Source of the DNA: Epiperipatus broadwayi
Taxonomy: Eukaryota > Onychophora > Udeonychophora > Euonychophora > Peripatidae
Length of the DNA stretch: 64,000 nt
Reading direction: 5' to 3'
Assembly (NCBI GenBank): GCA_028023455.1
Contig: JAQFVV010000027.1
Span: 7,687,845-7,751,844 of the forward strand
Shown: positions 12,119 through 22,849 of the stretch, one piece after another
Layout of the letters: each line of letters begins with the position of its first letter
How positions within the stretch are numbered: position 1 is the first letter of the stretch
The notes under the pieces: generated by a model
What the model saw: only the letters and a program-made list of their open reading frames with translations
Told to the model about the DNA's origin: nothing
Database searches by the model: none
Position numbers and translations under genes: made by a program

Positions 12119-13323
12119 TGTATGACATATTACTTTTTGTTTACATTTATAACGGTTTTTTGTAATACAATTTGAATCTAGTTGATAATGATTACATAGA
12201 TAGTTGAAAGTACTTCTATTAAATTGTGGTATATATATTTGGTTTTAAAATATTTTTTACTGTATTAATTATTGTATTGTTTTGAATAATATATATTTTA
12301 TTATAATTGAAATACAGACATTGATTAATATATATATATATATATTGTGCCATTACAATTTAGTCACTAGCTAAATTTATAGCGATGTGCATGTAGAAAA
12401 GGTAAACCAAAATCATCATCATCATTTTTATATAACAATAAATGAAACTGTAGGGCATCCAAGTTCAAACCCTACAAGGTCCAGTTCTAAAAGCTTTAGA
12501 TAGAAAGAGAGTGGGTCAACAATTATATGCTTTACTTGTTTGTGTGTTAATAAATCTCAAAAAGAGCAGCACACACATTTAATATTTAAATTTTCTGTTA
12601 AAAAGCAAAGTTATAATGCATACGTATAGGCAGTGTATGTGTAAGCTATTTAATTGTTTCATATTTCAACTATTCAACATTTTAACTTTCTTTAAAACTA
12701 ACCTATGCTTGATCAATTCTAATATCTTATTCTATGCTTCTATTTTGCTTTTCTATAATTGTAATTGGGATTTAAAAATTACAGATTTAATTAAATAATA
12801 GGGTTATAATTACTAAGCTAGCAATTATATTATTTAATGTTAGTTTATGAATGATTTGAAATAATGAAGTATGTGTGTACATTACATACAGAAATTTACA
12901 TTTATTAAATATTGAAAGAAAAGGAAGGGTTAAATCTGTCAAATTATTTTTTTTGTACAATTTTATGTTAAAAGAGGAAATCTGTTGAATCAGATATCTA
13001 TTTTTGTAGCAATTTTGTTTTTGTAAATGATTGTTTGTCACTTTGGGAGCTTAATCTGGGTGGGAACTCTAATTTTGAAATTGTCTTATCTTAAGATCTA
13101 AAGAAGGAAGCTCAAAAATTTGAAATGTTACCTAGGTGTAAGAAAAAAAAAGGGAAAGGATTAAGTCTATTTTTTTTTAAAACAAAAGTGTCTGGAAAAA
13201 GGATTAAACTTTTCAGTGGAAAAATAATTTAGTTGAAATAAATTAGAGATCTAATTAAAATGAATTTGTCCAAAACTAGCAAGTGACGCTATCTCTGATT
13301 GGTTAAGTTAGCTAAAAATTGGA

Positions 13324-13331
13324 TATAAAAA
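13324..13331 (+). promoter_or_regulatory. TATA box in unit A
   Basis: TATAAAAA preceded by GGA; the same box (GGATATAAAAG) is kept at the matching place in unit B (16531). No clear initiator at the expected distance in this copy. The conserved open segment lies about 350 bp downstream. Confidence 0.35.
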
Positions 13332-13673
13332 GCTGTCTTGAATTATTATTATGGTGATTATGATTCAGATTATTAGACTATTAAATTGAATGTTGAAAAT
13401 ATAAGAAATGACTGGCTAGAAAAATTATATGTATGTCCCATCTTTTCTTGACCATCTGGAAAGCTGCATATCATATAGGAAAGAAAAGATGTTTTGTCTA
13501 AAATAATATTCTATACCTTTCAACTGACCAGAGAAATAAGATGTTTTTAATAGAAGGAAGAAAGCATTCACCTGCATTCGATGAAAGATGAATTAATCTA
13601 CTGATAAATATTAATCATCAAGTCCAATTAATTGTTCCAGCAACTGATTTTAAACTCAAGAAAATGTATAAAT

Positions 13674-13918
13674 GTGAAAACAACTGCTGTATTTCATCCA
13701 CTAAAAAAATCATGCTTGACAGGAAGAGAAGAAAAATTAATGATTTCCAAATTTTCCACTAAAGCAAATAACCTCAATAGAGTCATCATCATCAAATAGT
13801 TATACACCTCAAGAAAGAGATTGTTCCCACATAAAACGGAAATGGTAGCTGCAGAAATATAGACATTATACAAGACAAGTTTGAACCCTTGGAAATTCAC
13901 CACAAACAAAAGATCGGT
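13674..13918 (+). pseudogene. Conserved exon-like segment in unit A, broken
   Basis: The plus-strand reading (VKTTAVFHPLKKSCLTGRE onward) matches the 64-codon frame at 16959-17153 in unit B, without frameshift over about 40 codons, then meets a stop. The segment ends at GATCG|GTAATA, a possible donor. The product is not recognised, and it may be a non-coding exon. Confidence 0.3.
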
Positions 13919-15244
13919 AATATGACTTTTTATATCTATTTTCTTTATGATATCAGAGTCTTAATAAACATTTTAGCAATAAAGTGGTATATTTTATTTA
14001 AAGAACTTTTAAAGACTATTCAGATCGATTAAAAACAAGAATGTCTTACTAATAATAACTTTGAGCTTCATAAATTATCTTGAATGTATCAAAATTATTT
14101 GTTTATTAATTTTACAGTTATGAAATATTAATGTGTAAAACAATTTTTTTTATGGTATTATGATTTTAGTTTTAACTAATATATTATTGTTATTTTGGTT
14201 TTAAATAATATTTTGTTATTATGGGATAAAACACGCACATACATAATAATATTTTATATGTGTATAATTGTGAATGAATGTGAAATAATAAGTAGTATTA
14301 GAATATTAGATTATTTTGTTTCAAGTTAAGTATAGCATTTCAGAGGTAGAAGAGAGGGGGAGAAAATAATTTAAAACTTGTTTCTAAAACTTGCTCTTTC
14401 AATTCTACTAACATTTTTTTTATTATTACATTCTGCTTACATGTTAGATTTATAAGGTATGTGTGCCAATGAGTGAATATTTTTTTTATATGAAATACTT
14501 TTCTCATGGAGTGAAAATCATGGTCAATGTGACATCCAACTTAATACAATATACATTTGAAGGGAAAGGGGGAAGAACTTGAAATTAATCTGAGGATTGT
14601 TATATAATCAATTATTATTATTATTATTCATGTCAATTTTCATGTTTCTCTAGAAATTTTTTTATGTATATGTTAGAAATGCAGTAATAAATATTAGTTT
14701 GTTTTATTAAACGAGGCGTATATATTTCATTAAGAGTAGTCTTTAGTAAGTGTGATCATTCATCATCAATGGTTAAATATTAAGATATGATTAAATATGC
14801 TAAGATTAACAATAATTATGAATTTCTTTATAAAAATTAGTTTTATGTTTAGGCTTAGTCCTAGAGCTGTAGTTGAAACCCTTGTTATTATCGCTATTAT
14901 TATCATCGTCATCAACGTTTTAATTAATGAGCTGTTTAAATGTTTAAAGGCCATAAATAAATATTGATTCCATAATATTTAGTGATTTCTTAGTATTATT
15001 ATAACCACATCCCATCATCTATTTCATGCAAGGATGAGTGAATTGCCATCCTAAATTAGTTATATATAATCTGAGCTAGTAAACTTATAAAAATGTTGAA
15101 ACACATTTGTTATACTAAGATCTAAGAAATGATTTATGTCTAATATACTCCACTTCGGTTTAAAGATGTTTTACTTTTACCTAAATATTAGTGCGTATAG
15201 TGATATGGCTCAAAAAGCAAAATCTCCCATTTTTATTAGAAATA

Positions 15245-15348
15245 AAGTACCAAAAAGGGGATTCAAACCCAGTACATGTGAAAGGTTATTAGATATAACC
15301 GTGTCTAGATTCAGATAATCTAGTGGCGCCCTGCTAGACCATATTCAC
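15245..15348 (-). repeat. tRNA-like remnant (class II shape) in unit A
   Basis: On the minus strand there is a box A-like TGGTCTAGCAGG, an anticodon-arm-like TAGAT/ATCTA stem and a long variable arm with GGTTAT/ATAACC. A box B-like GGTTTGAATCC precedes a run of T. The acceptor stem is not complementary, so this is not an active tRNA. It is probably an old tRNA-derived SINE head or tRNA pseudogene. Confidence 0.45.
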
Positions 15349-16530
15349 TTAATATTTGTTTAAACATGCACTTAACATCAAACCAAGAAATGAAAGTGGA
15401 GAAGATCTACTGTCTGTATACCTGAGTTATATTTTATTGAATTACTAGTGTACTCACCTCACGTGATTTCATATACCTGAGTTATAATCCTTGTTGTTAA
15501 TAATTTGCTTATAATTATTGATAGTGGGATATCTTGAGAAATCCAACGTTATTTTAAATATTATGATATCATATATATTGTAGACAACTCAGATATGGTA
15601 CTAGTTATCTGAACCATCTTTAATTTTGTTACACTGGATTTGTGATCTATCTTTAAATTTGTTACAATATATAGTGCCATTACAATTTAGTCATTAGCTA
15701 AATTTATAGTAATGTGCATGTAAGAAAATGTAAAACAAAAATCATCATATTTTCATATAGTAAAGGAAGCTGTATGGCACCCAGGTTTACACCCTACAAG
15801 ATCAAGTTTTAAAAGCTAGACAGAAAGAGAGTGGGTCAACAATTATATTCTTTATTTGTTTGTGCATTAATAGAAAGGTAATACACACATTTAAACTATT
15901 CAATATTTAATTTTTCTGTTAAAAAGCAAAGTTACACATATATAGGCAATGTATGTGTAGGCTATTTAATTGTTTTATATTTCAAATATTAAACATTTTA
16001 ATTTGCTGAATTTTAATATTTTATTCTTTCTCTATTTTAATTTTCTATAATTGTAATTTGGATTTAAAAGCTAAGGATTTAATTTTAAATATTAGGGTTA
16101 TAATTATTAAGCTAGCAATTAGATCATTTAATGTCAGTTTATACATGATTTGAATGATGGAGTGTGTGTGTTACATCACATAAATATATCTACATTTATT
16201 AAATATTGAGAGAAAAGGAAGAAAATCTGTTGTATTGTTTTTTTTTCTTACTCAACAATTTTTTTGTATTATAAGGGTTGTTTTTCTGTTAAAAAACTTA
16301 GAGACGATGTGAGAAGTCTAATTTTAAAAATGTCTCATCTTAAGATCAAAAGAAAGAAGCTCAAAATTTGAGATGTTACATGGGTGTAAAAAAAGGATTA
16401 AGTCTATTTTTTCCGTCAAGACAAAAGTTTGTCTGGAAACCAGGTGTGTGATTTTTTTTAATGTTCCTAAAAAAGATTGCACTTTCCAGCTAAAAAAACG
16501 AATTGGTCAAAAATAGAAATAAAAATCGGA

Positions 16531-16556
16531 TATAAAAGCAGTCTGAAAAATCAGTT
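16531..16556 (+). promoter_or_regulatory. TATA box with initiator-like TCAGTT in unit B
   Basis: TATAAAAG at 16531 and TCAGTT at 16551 resemble an arthropod-style core promoter, although the 22-bp spacing is shorter than usual. Unit A conserves the TATA box but not the initiator. Confidence 0.3.
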
Positions 16557-16958
16557 GATATTGTTATAGACTTTTAAAATTATTGAAACTAAAGCAGACA
16601 AACATTTTTAATTCTGCTAGTAAACCTTTTTTTAAAAAAATCATTTTTTTTAATAGCAAGCTTTGAATATTGAAAATATAAGGATGGTGGGTTAGGAAAA
16701 ATATATATTTTTCCGTCTGTCTACCAGACTCATCATCAACTAGCACATCATATAGGAAAGAAAAGATGTCTTGTCTGAAAAATAATATTCTACACCTTTC
16801 AACTGACCGAGAGAAATAAGATGTTTTTAAATAGAAAGAAGAAAACATTCACTGCATTTAGAATCAGAAGAAAAAGAGTAATCTACTGATAAATATTAAA
16901 TCATCAAGTCCAATTAATTGTTCCAGTAACTGAGTTTAAACCCAGAAAATTTATAAAC

Positions 16959-17153
16959 GTGAAAACAACTGCTGTACTTCATCCACTAAAAGAATCATGC
17001 TTGACAGGAAGAGAAGTTAATATAATGATTTCCAAATTGTCCACTAAAGCAAATAACCTCAATAGGATCATCATCATCAAACAATTATACACCTCAAGAA
17101 AGAGATTGTTCCAGAGAGAAACGGAAATGGTAGATGCAAAATATAGACATTGA
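16959..17153 (+). CDS. Unrecognised short open frame conserved in both duplication units
   Basis: There are 64 codons beginning MKTTAVLHPLKESCLTGRE. The middle is rich in N and I and the end is basic. No signal peptide or known motif is seen. The frame is shared with unit A (13674 onward) for about 40 codons, but unit A has a stop. The ATG is the first in frame; there is no strong initiation context. The frame may be incidental, with the conservation reflecting only recent duplication. I assign no function. Confidence 0.2.
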   Translation: MKTTAVLHPLKESCLTGREVNIMISKLSTKANNLNRIIIIKQLYTSRKRLFQRETEMVDAKYRH

Positions 17154-17520
17154 ACAAGATAAATTTGACTCATTGGAAGTCGCTACAAAGAACTGGTAGT
17201 ATAAATTTTTTATATATTTTTTTTATAATGTCAGAGACTTAGTAAAATTTTAGCAACAGAGTGGTATATTTTTGTTTAAAGAACTTTTAAAACAACCAAG
17301 ATCAATTGAAACCAAGAATTTCTTAATAACGATTTTGTATGTCCCAAAATTATGATTGTTTATTGATTTACAATTATGAAATATTATTAATGTGTATAAT
17401 GATTTTTTTGTGTATTATTATTTTGGTTTTAAATAATATTTTTGTTATTATGGGGATAGAAACACACACATACATATGAAGCTGTGCATATATATACAAA
17501 TATATATATACTGGCTTCAC

Positions 17521-17567
17521 CATTCACTGTGGACTAACTAAGACCCTAAGTCCAACCACAGTGAATG
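17521..17567. ncRNA. Hairpin at the left end of the insertion
   Basis: CATTCACTGTGG (17521-17532) pairs perfectly with CCACAGTGAATG (17556-17567). The stem extends inward as GACT/AGTC with a 2-nt offset, leaving a loop of about 14 nt. The size and pairing would suit a short precursor RNA or a cruciform end structure. No RNA family is recognised. Confidence 0.35.
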
Positions 17568-17883
17568 TATTTTTCTTTTTCAAACTAAATTTATCGTTTT
17601 CTCAAATAGTTGCCTAAATTAAAGAAGGAATTGTGTTAAAGAGAAAAGATTTAATAAAATAAAAAATAGAAAGCTAAAATTATATTTGCAACTATTTTTA
17701 AAGTATATTTGGTAGAATTCGATAAGATAAAAATTTTCTTAATTAAATAGAATCCATTAAGAAAAGGAATTAATTAATAAAACATTTTTCTGAGTTAGAT
17801 AAAACAATAGATAACAGGAAAATTTGAAACAACAGGCATGATTTGCTACTAATTAGCAGATTGAAGACATAATGGAAAAAGGG

Positions 17884-18290
17884 TATAAATAAAGAACTTT
17901 TCTTTTGTTCTTGGTCTTATGCTTGCGGGTAACCTGTGCTAAAGGTCAGAGAGAAATATTAAGAATTTTGTTGGAAGAAATTTTGCTAAAAGATTGGACA
18001 ATATAGCGAACTCTTGCTTGCTGTATTTCAAGCTGCACTCTATTCTTTCAGCATATAAATAAAAGAATCCAGAAATGTGTTGCTCTGCAAAAATGCAGGA
18101 GTAACCTCTTTGCCTTCGCTCTCCTGAGCCATTCCTGAGGCCGGAGTTCTAATCATGTAAACCACCCAGAGAACTAAAGTGTCTGCCCTGTATCCATAAA
18201 TATCAGCCCTCAAACCTGGAAAAACAAAGTTGAAGAACCATGAAGACTTGCGGTAAACCTCTAATGAACTCATCTTGACCCACCCCATCT
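17884..18290 (+). promoter_or_regulatory. Candidate promoter and exon-like block
   Basis: TATAAATA at 17884-17891 lies upstream of a GC-richer block (about 17910-18300). Short frames exist on both strands (for example 18288-18040 minus), none recognisable. It could be a 5' exon or the body of an unknown element. Confidence 0.25.
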
Positions 18291-19039
18291 AGTTACCGAT
18301 AACGTTACCATAAATTAACAAAAAAATCTCTTTGTAATTTACAAATTCACTCTAGCTAGAATTATGTTTTTCTATATATATGTTTTTTTTTAAATCTATG
18401 TGTTCATATCTTGTCAAATTATATTTCATTAATTGCTTTCTTTTCTTTTTTTTTTATATCGTAATGGGAGGGGTTAATATATATAATGGTGGCCATAGTT
18501 CTTATTAATTTAATTGAAAAATACTTCGTTTAACTTTCTGCCATTATACTCCCGTAATTAAGTTATTTATTTTATATAAATATTTATTTAGAAAGAAAAG
18601 GAAGCAAATCATAGAAAGTGCAAAACTCTATTTTAAAATCAAGATTTAAATTGCTAAATATTCTATTATAAAACTTTCCAAACTTTAACTTAGTTTTTTT
18701 TTATATATATAAAAGAAAGATCCTTATCAAATGCCATTATATTTTAGTCAATGAAGGGTTACAAATTTAATGTTATATTTTGAAGAGCGTGAAATAAAAC
18801 GTTCGCATTTATATTTTAGTAATAAGAGAGAGTACATTTTGACAATATGTATTAAAAATTATTAAATAGCATTGACTCTGGGGTGTGTTGGTTAAACTTC
18901 AACTAAATCAATAAAATATCCGCCCTCTTGTTTTAGTGATCTGAATTTTATAAAAGGGAAGTTACTATTTTTCTGCGGATTTTCAGTGATAGTTGAGCTT
19001 TCTTAATATATATATTTTGCAGATGGTTTCTTTTTTAAA

Positions 19040-19400
19040 TTTAAAAGTCGTTGACCGTATTTATATGGCATCGTGCCTCGGGTGATCTACTGGGCCGCTC
19101 AGCATATATGACAGTGCTTCTTTTGCCAAGTTTGCTTAGGTTAACATACCTACATTCGGACCTTCTGAAAAATAAATAAATTGTTCTGGATCTCATGTCG
19201 ATATCAGTCCCTTCAATGTACGTAACTGGACATAGGCAACAAAAACTCCGATCCTGAATCTGGGTCACACGTTTAGCGAACGGATTCCATTTTTTTTCTC
19301 TAACCTAGTTTAGAGATGGAGAGCTATCCGGTCTTGTGTTAACCTCTTGGTAACTGTTATGTCTCGAACCTCACAGCCCACTATATGCTATCGCCTTTGT
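19040..19400. other. GC-richer unique block, function unknown
   Basis: The base composition stands out from its AT-rich surroundings. A 75-codon frame on the minus strand (19268-19041) has no recognisable motif, and no tRNA or snRNA signature was found. It may be an old exon or part of the inserted element. Confidence 0.25.
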
Positions 19401-20079
19401 GCATGGTCTTGTATATTTATATTTATTAGGAAATCTCAAAATCTTATAGAAATGTTTCAATTATGGCTGGAAATTTCTGCTGGGGTCACTTTATCATTCT
19501 TCTTAAATCATAAGTAGGGCTGTGATTTAAACCTGTCCAAAGTGTTTAGTTGAGTTTGACCACCTATTTATTTCTGTTCTCCAACCACAGAGTTAATGAA
19601 TCATGTCTCTCTCTCTTGATTTCTTTTACGTAACACTTCCATTGGCTGAAATATTTTAAAGAAGAAATTATAATGTAAAAATTTTCTCTGTTCTTATCAT
19701 TACGATCAATGGATCTTTCATATATGTCTATCCGGTTGCAGTGAAAATAGCCTGCGACACTATTAATAAAGCATTGTGTGAATTATTTTAATGTCAATAA
19801 TAAAAATTTCTGTTATCTTTCATTCACTATAAATAAAACCACTTAGTATTGTTTTTCTTTTGTGACATACGTATGTACATCTGATCATTATATATGTAAA
19901 AATTCCTTTTCGTGGTCTCTTCTCTCCCTGACCACCGGGCATACATTAAGATTAAATTCTAATGAGGTTTGGGGAGTAAGTCGCTTAGTAGCAATCTAGA
20001 GGAGTAGGTTAGATTCGAACCCCCTCTATCTGCATCTCTAGGTTAGGTTAAAGCAGCTCTACTTTTCTTACCGTTACAC

Positions 20080-21260
20080 ATAATAATACTTTACCTGTGT
20101 ATAATTGCGAGTGAATGTGAAGGAATAAGCAGCATTAAAATATTAAATTATTTTGTCTTAAGAAAGTATAGGTTTCAGAGTGTAGAAGGGAGGGGGATAG
20201 AAAAATGATTTAAAACTTGTTTCTAAAACTTGCTCTTTCCAATTTTACTAACATTTATTTTTTATCATTCTGCTTGACATGTTAGATTATAAAGTATGTG
20301 TGCCAATGAGTGAATTTTTTTTTTTATGAAATATTTTGTTTGTGGATGGAACATTTTAACAAATCGGTTACCCAATTTAATACCATATACATTTGACGGG
20401 AAAGGGGGAAGAACTTGAAATTAATCTGAAGATTGCAATATAATCAATTATTATTGTTATTATTATTCATAATAATTTTCATGTTTATCTATAAATTTTC
20501 ATGTAGATATTAGTAATGCATTAATAAATGTTAATTTGTTTTATTAAACGAGGCGTATATATTTCAGTAAGAGTAGTCTTTATTAAGTGTGATCATTCAT
20601 CATCAAGGTGAATATTAGCTATTTAAGTTCCAATTAGATATACTAAAATTAAGCAATAGTTATGAATTTCTTTATAACAATTAGGTTTATGATTAGGCTT
20701 AGTCCTAAAGCTGTAGTTGAAACCATTATTGTTGTCATTATCGTCATCATCATCATCAACGTTTTAATTAATGAGCTAGTAAAATGTTTAAAGGCCATAA
20801 ATAAATATTGATTTCATAATATTTAGTGATTTCTTAGTAATATTATAACCACCATCCCATCATCTATTTCATGCAAGGATGAGTGAATTGCCATCCTAAA
20901 TTAATAATATAATCTGAGCTAGTAAAACTTATAAAAAAATATTGAAACACATTTGTTATGTTAAGATCTAAGAAATGATTTCTGTCTAATGAATTCAACT
21001 TCAGTTTAAAGATGTTTTATGTTTACCTGAATTTAGTGCATACAGTGATATGGCTTTAAAAGCAAAATCCTCCATTTTATTAGAAATAAAGTACCAAAAA
21101 GGGATTTAAACCCAGTACATGTGAAAAAGTTATTAGATATAACTGTGTCTAGATTCAGATAATCTAGTGGCGCCCTGCTAGACCATATTCACTTGTTGTT
21201 CACTTAGACATGCACTTGAGATCCAACCAAGAAATGAAAATGGATAAAATCTACTGTCTA
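20080..21260. repeat. Segmental duplication, unit B (right part)
   Basis: Same-strand copy of unit A, about 14240-15420. Retained landmarks include the AAACGAGGCGTATATATTTC stretch and the tRNA-like remnant. After 21260 the two units diverge abruptly. Confidence 0.85.
21095..21193 (-). repeat. tRNA-like remnant in unit B
   Basis: Counterpart of 15245-15348. The box A-like TGGTCTAGCAGG and anticodon-like stem are kept. Box B is mutated (GGTTTAAATCC) and the variable-arm stem has lost a pair. It was inherited through the duplication and is not an independent insertion. Confidence 0.45.
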
Positions 21261-21267
21261 TATATCT

Positions 21268-21721
21268 GAGAAGAAAACTTTAAACGTACATTTATGAAAA
21301 ACAAAACAAGTTTTATATACGTAAAAACCTGCTATCGCTTGTATTAATGATCAATAGATGGAGCTTTACCAAGACCTCCAAACAAGCGTATTTGTTTACA
21401 TAAACGTCAGTCAATATTCACTGTCTCTTTCATTTTGCTCCACCCTCAGATCAGCTGATTTCAAGCTGATTTGCTCTCATCAGTGAAGGGATAGGAGTTA
21501 GAAACTAGACCTAAATATTAACTCCAAGCGTTTATGCAAAACGTTTCTATCAGTTTGCAAGCATGAATTTTTTAGACACCTAAATGTCTTCAAACTCAGC
21601 CTATCAAACTAGATAGCTATGTGGGTCTGATACCAGTTCAGTTTCTCCACATAATCAAAGCTTCTGCAATCTATATCATTGCAAGAAAAATTTAAAGGTA
21701 CATTTATGAAAAACAAAACAA

Positions 21722-21730
<9 letters not shown>
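21268..21730 (-). mobile_element. Family-B HHR element fragment bounded by 45-bp direct repeats
   Basis: The block TACATTTATGAAAAACAAAA with its flanks occurs at about 21270-21315 and again at about 21690-21730. The interior (21540-21660) matches, in minus orientation, the middle section of the elements at 57440-57560 and 57880-58010. The GAAACTAGAC segment at about 21510 is a decayed ribozyme region. Terminal direct repeats with this interior fit a decayed family-B element. Confidence 0.45.

Positions 21731-21782
<52 letters not shown>
21724..21782. repeat. (TA)n microsatellite
   Basis: About 29 uninterrupted TA units directly follow the second 45-bp repeat. Confidence 0.95.
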
Positions 21783-21786
<4 letters not shown>

Positions 21787-21957
21787 ACCCTCACATCTGA
21801 ACTTGCAGGTGTTGCTTTTATGTGAATATTTTTCTTTACAAAATATTAAAAGTCATGTGTAAATAAATTTTTTTAAAACATTTTGAAAATGACAATCATT
21901 ATTAAAAGTAAAATGTATTATCATTTTATTTTTATTATAATAAAAAATATGTAACTT

Positions 21958-22072
21958 AATACACTATACAGGCTTACACATACCTGCACATATAGTGTTA
22001 TATGTAAGGGATTCGAACTCAGACTTTCACACTACTCTCAACTCTCCATGCCATCTCATATTAAATAAAAAG
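21958..22072 (-). mobile_element. Family-A HHR element, end fragment
   Basis: Shares CAGGCTTA, GATTCGAACTCAGACTTTCAC-type sequence and CCATCTCATATT with the family-A elements at 25109-25215 and 41300-41400. It lacks the ribozyme part. It is only a terminal portion. Confidence 0.6.
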
Positions 22073-22332
22073 AACATTGCTATGAGAAACAACAGAAGCA
22101 TTCTAAAATTGTCTGCATTTCCTAAAAGGGAAGGAATGATTGTTACCTCTCCATGATATCTTTTACTGGAGAGAAGTCAATAAAATTTGCAAGGATAATT
22201 TAAGTGAATATTATAAATTTTATGGAGTAGAAAACGCTCCAGAATGCTTTACCTGATCTGTCCTGCATTGTAGCCAAATATAGAGCTGTAAAGAAAGGAA
22301 TGCCTTAAAATTAATGGTACTTGTGTATAATT

Positions 22333-22514
22333 CAACCGATGACGTATTACCCTGAAGGCATATCAGTCTAATCTTGCGATTTTTAAGATAACGTCTCCAA
22401 GTGATTTGCGGACACATGTAATCGCTAAAATGTGTCCGCAGATCACTTGAACACGGTACGTTAAAAAACGCAACATTAGACTGATATGCCTTCAGGGTAA
22501 TACGTCATCGGTTG
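22333..22514. repeat. Subterminal inverted repeat (84-bp arms)
   Basis: Arms 22333-22416 and 22431-22514 are nearly perfect reverse complements around a 14-nt spacer. The outer part of each arm carries the element's terminal GATGACGTATTACCCTGAAG motif, so the left end was duplicated in inverted orientation. The end motif recurs at 23345-23365 inside the element. Confidence 0.85.
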
Positions 22515-22849
22515 ATCACGTGGTAAAAAACAAAAAAACATGGCAAAAATATAAAAATTTTAAAAAAAATTAAACATAAAAAAAAAGAAAAAAATGTGAC
22601 GCAGGTCACATGATAAAAAAACAAAAAAAAAGGCAAAAATCTGATGCAGGTCAGGCAAATAGTAAAAAAAAAAATGTACATGCATGTGTCAAAATAATTT
22701 AGAAAAAACTATATTCTAATTTATAAAACCACCCTATATTATGCTCAATTATAAAAAACAGTGCATAGCGCTGGAGTTGGCGGGGGGGGCCCTTTGTGTT
22801 TTTGACAAGCCGTTAGGCTTGGTGTACACCTATACCTTGTATTACTCTC

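Larger units (their letters stand above)
11490..12277. mobile_element. Head-to-head Penelope-like element fragments (788-bp palindrome)
   Basis: The left arm (11490-11850) and right arm (11909-12277) are near-perfect reverse complements around a 58-bp spacer. Each arm carries the 3' coding end of the same element pointing outward. Two 5'-truncated copies joined head to head, or a single inverted duplication, would give this. PLE insertions are known for such inverted arrangements. Transcription through it would produce a long hairpin RNA. Confidence 0.7.
12345..15420. repeat. Segmental duplication, unit A
   Basis: This about 3.1-kb block is repeated in the same orientation as unit B (15665-17485 plus 20080-21260). 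Matches run throughout, from the start (GCCATTACAATTTAGTCA in both) to the end (AGATAATCTAGTGGCGCC in both), with substitutions and small indels. It is not a recognised transposon. It contains a TATA-like box, a short conserved open frame and a tRNA-like remnant, each present in both units. Confidence 0.85.
15665..17485. repeat. Segmental duplication, unit B (left part)
   Basis: Same-strand copy of unit A, about 12345-14240. It ends at ACACACATACAT, where a 2.6-kb insertion interrupts the alignment. The remainder of unit B resumes at about 20080. Confidence 0.85.
17486..20079. mobile_element. 2.6-kb insertion of unknown type in unit B
   Basis: It is absent from unit A. Unit A reads straight through ACATACATAATAATA, whereas unit B breaks after ACATACAT and resumes at CATAATAATAC. 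The short CAT/ACAT overlap may be a target duplication. No terminal inverted or long direct repeats are seen and no transposase or RT is recognised. Inside are a perfect-stem hairpin near the left end, a TATA box and two GC-richer blocks (17900-18300, 19040-19400). Confidence 0.55.

Noticed and set aside
19930-20060. tRNA gene on the minus strand (GGGGGTTCGAATCTAACC)
   Set aside because: Good box B only; no box A at the right distance and no cloverleaf.
20030-20060. Telomere-like TTAGG units
   Set aside because: Only two imperfect units; not a telomeric array.
21609-21794. Minus-strand frame with repeated YI
   Set aside because: Translation of the (TA)n microsatellite.
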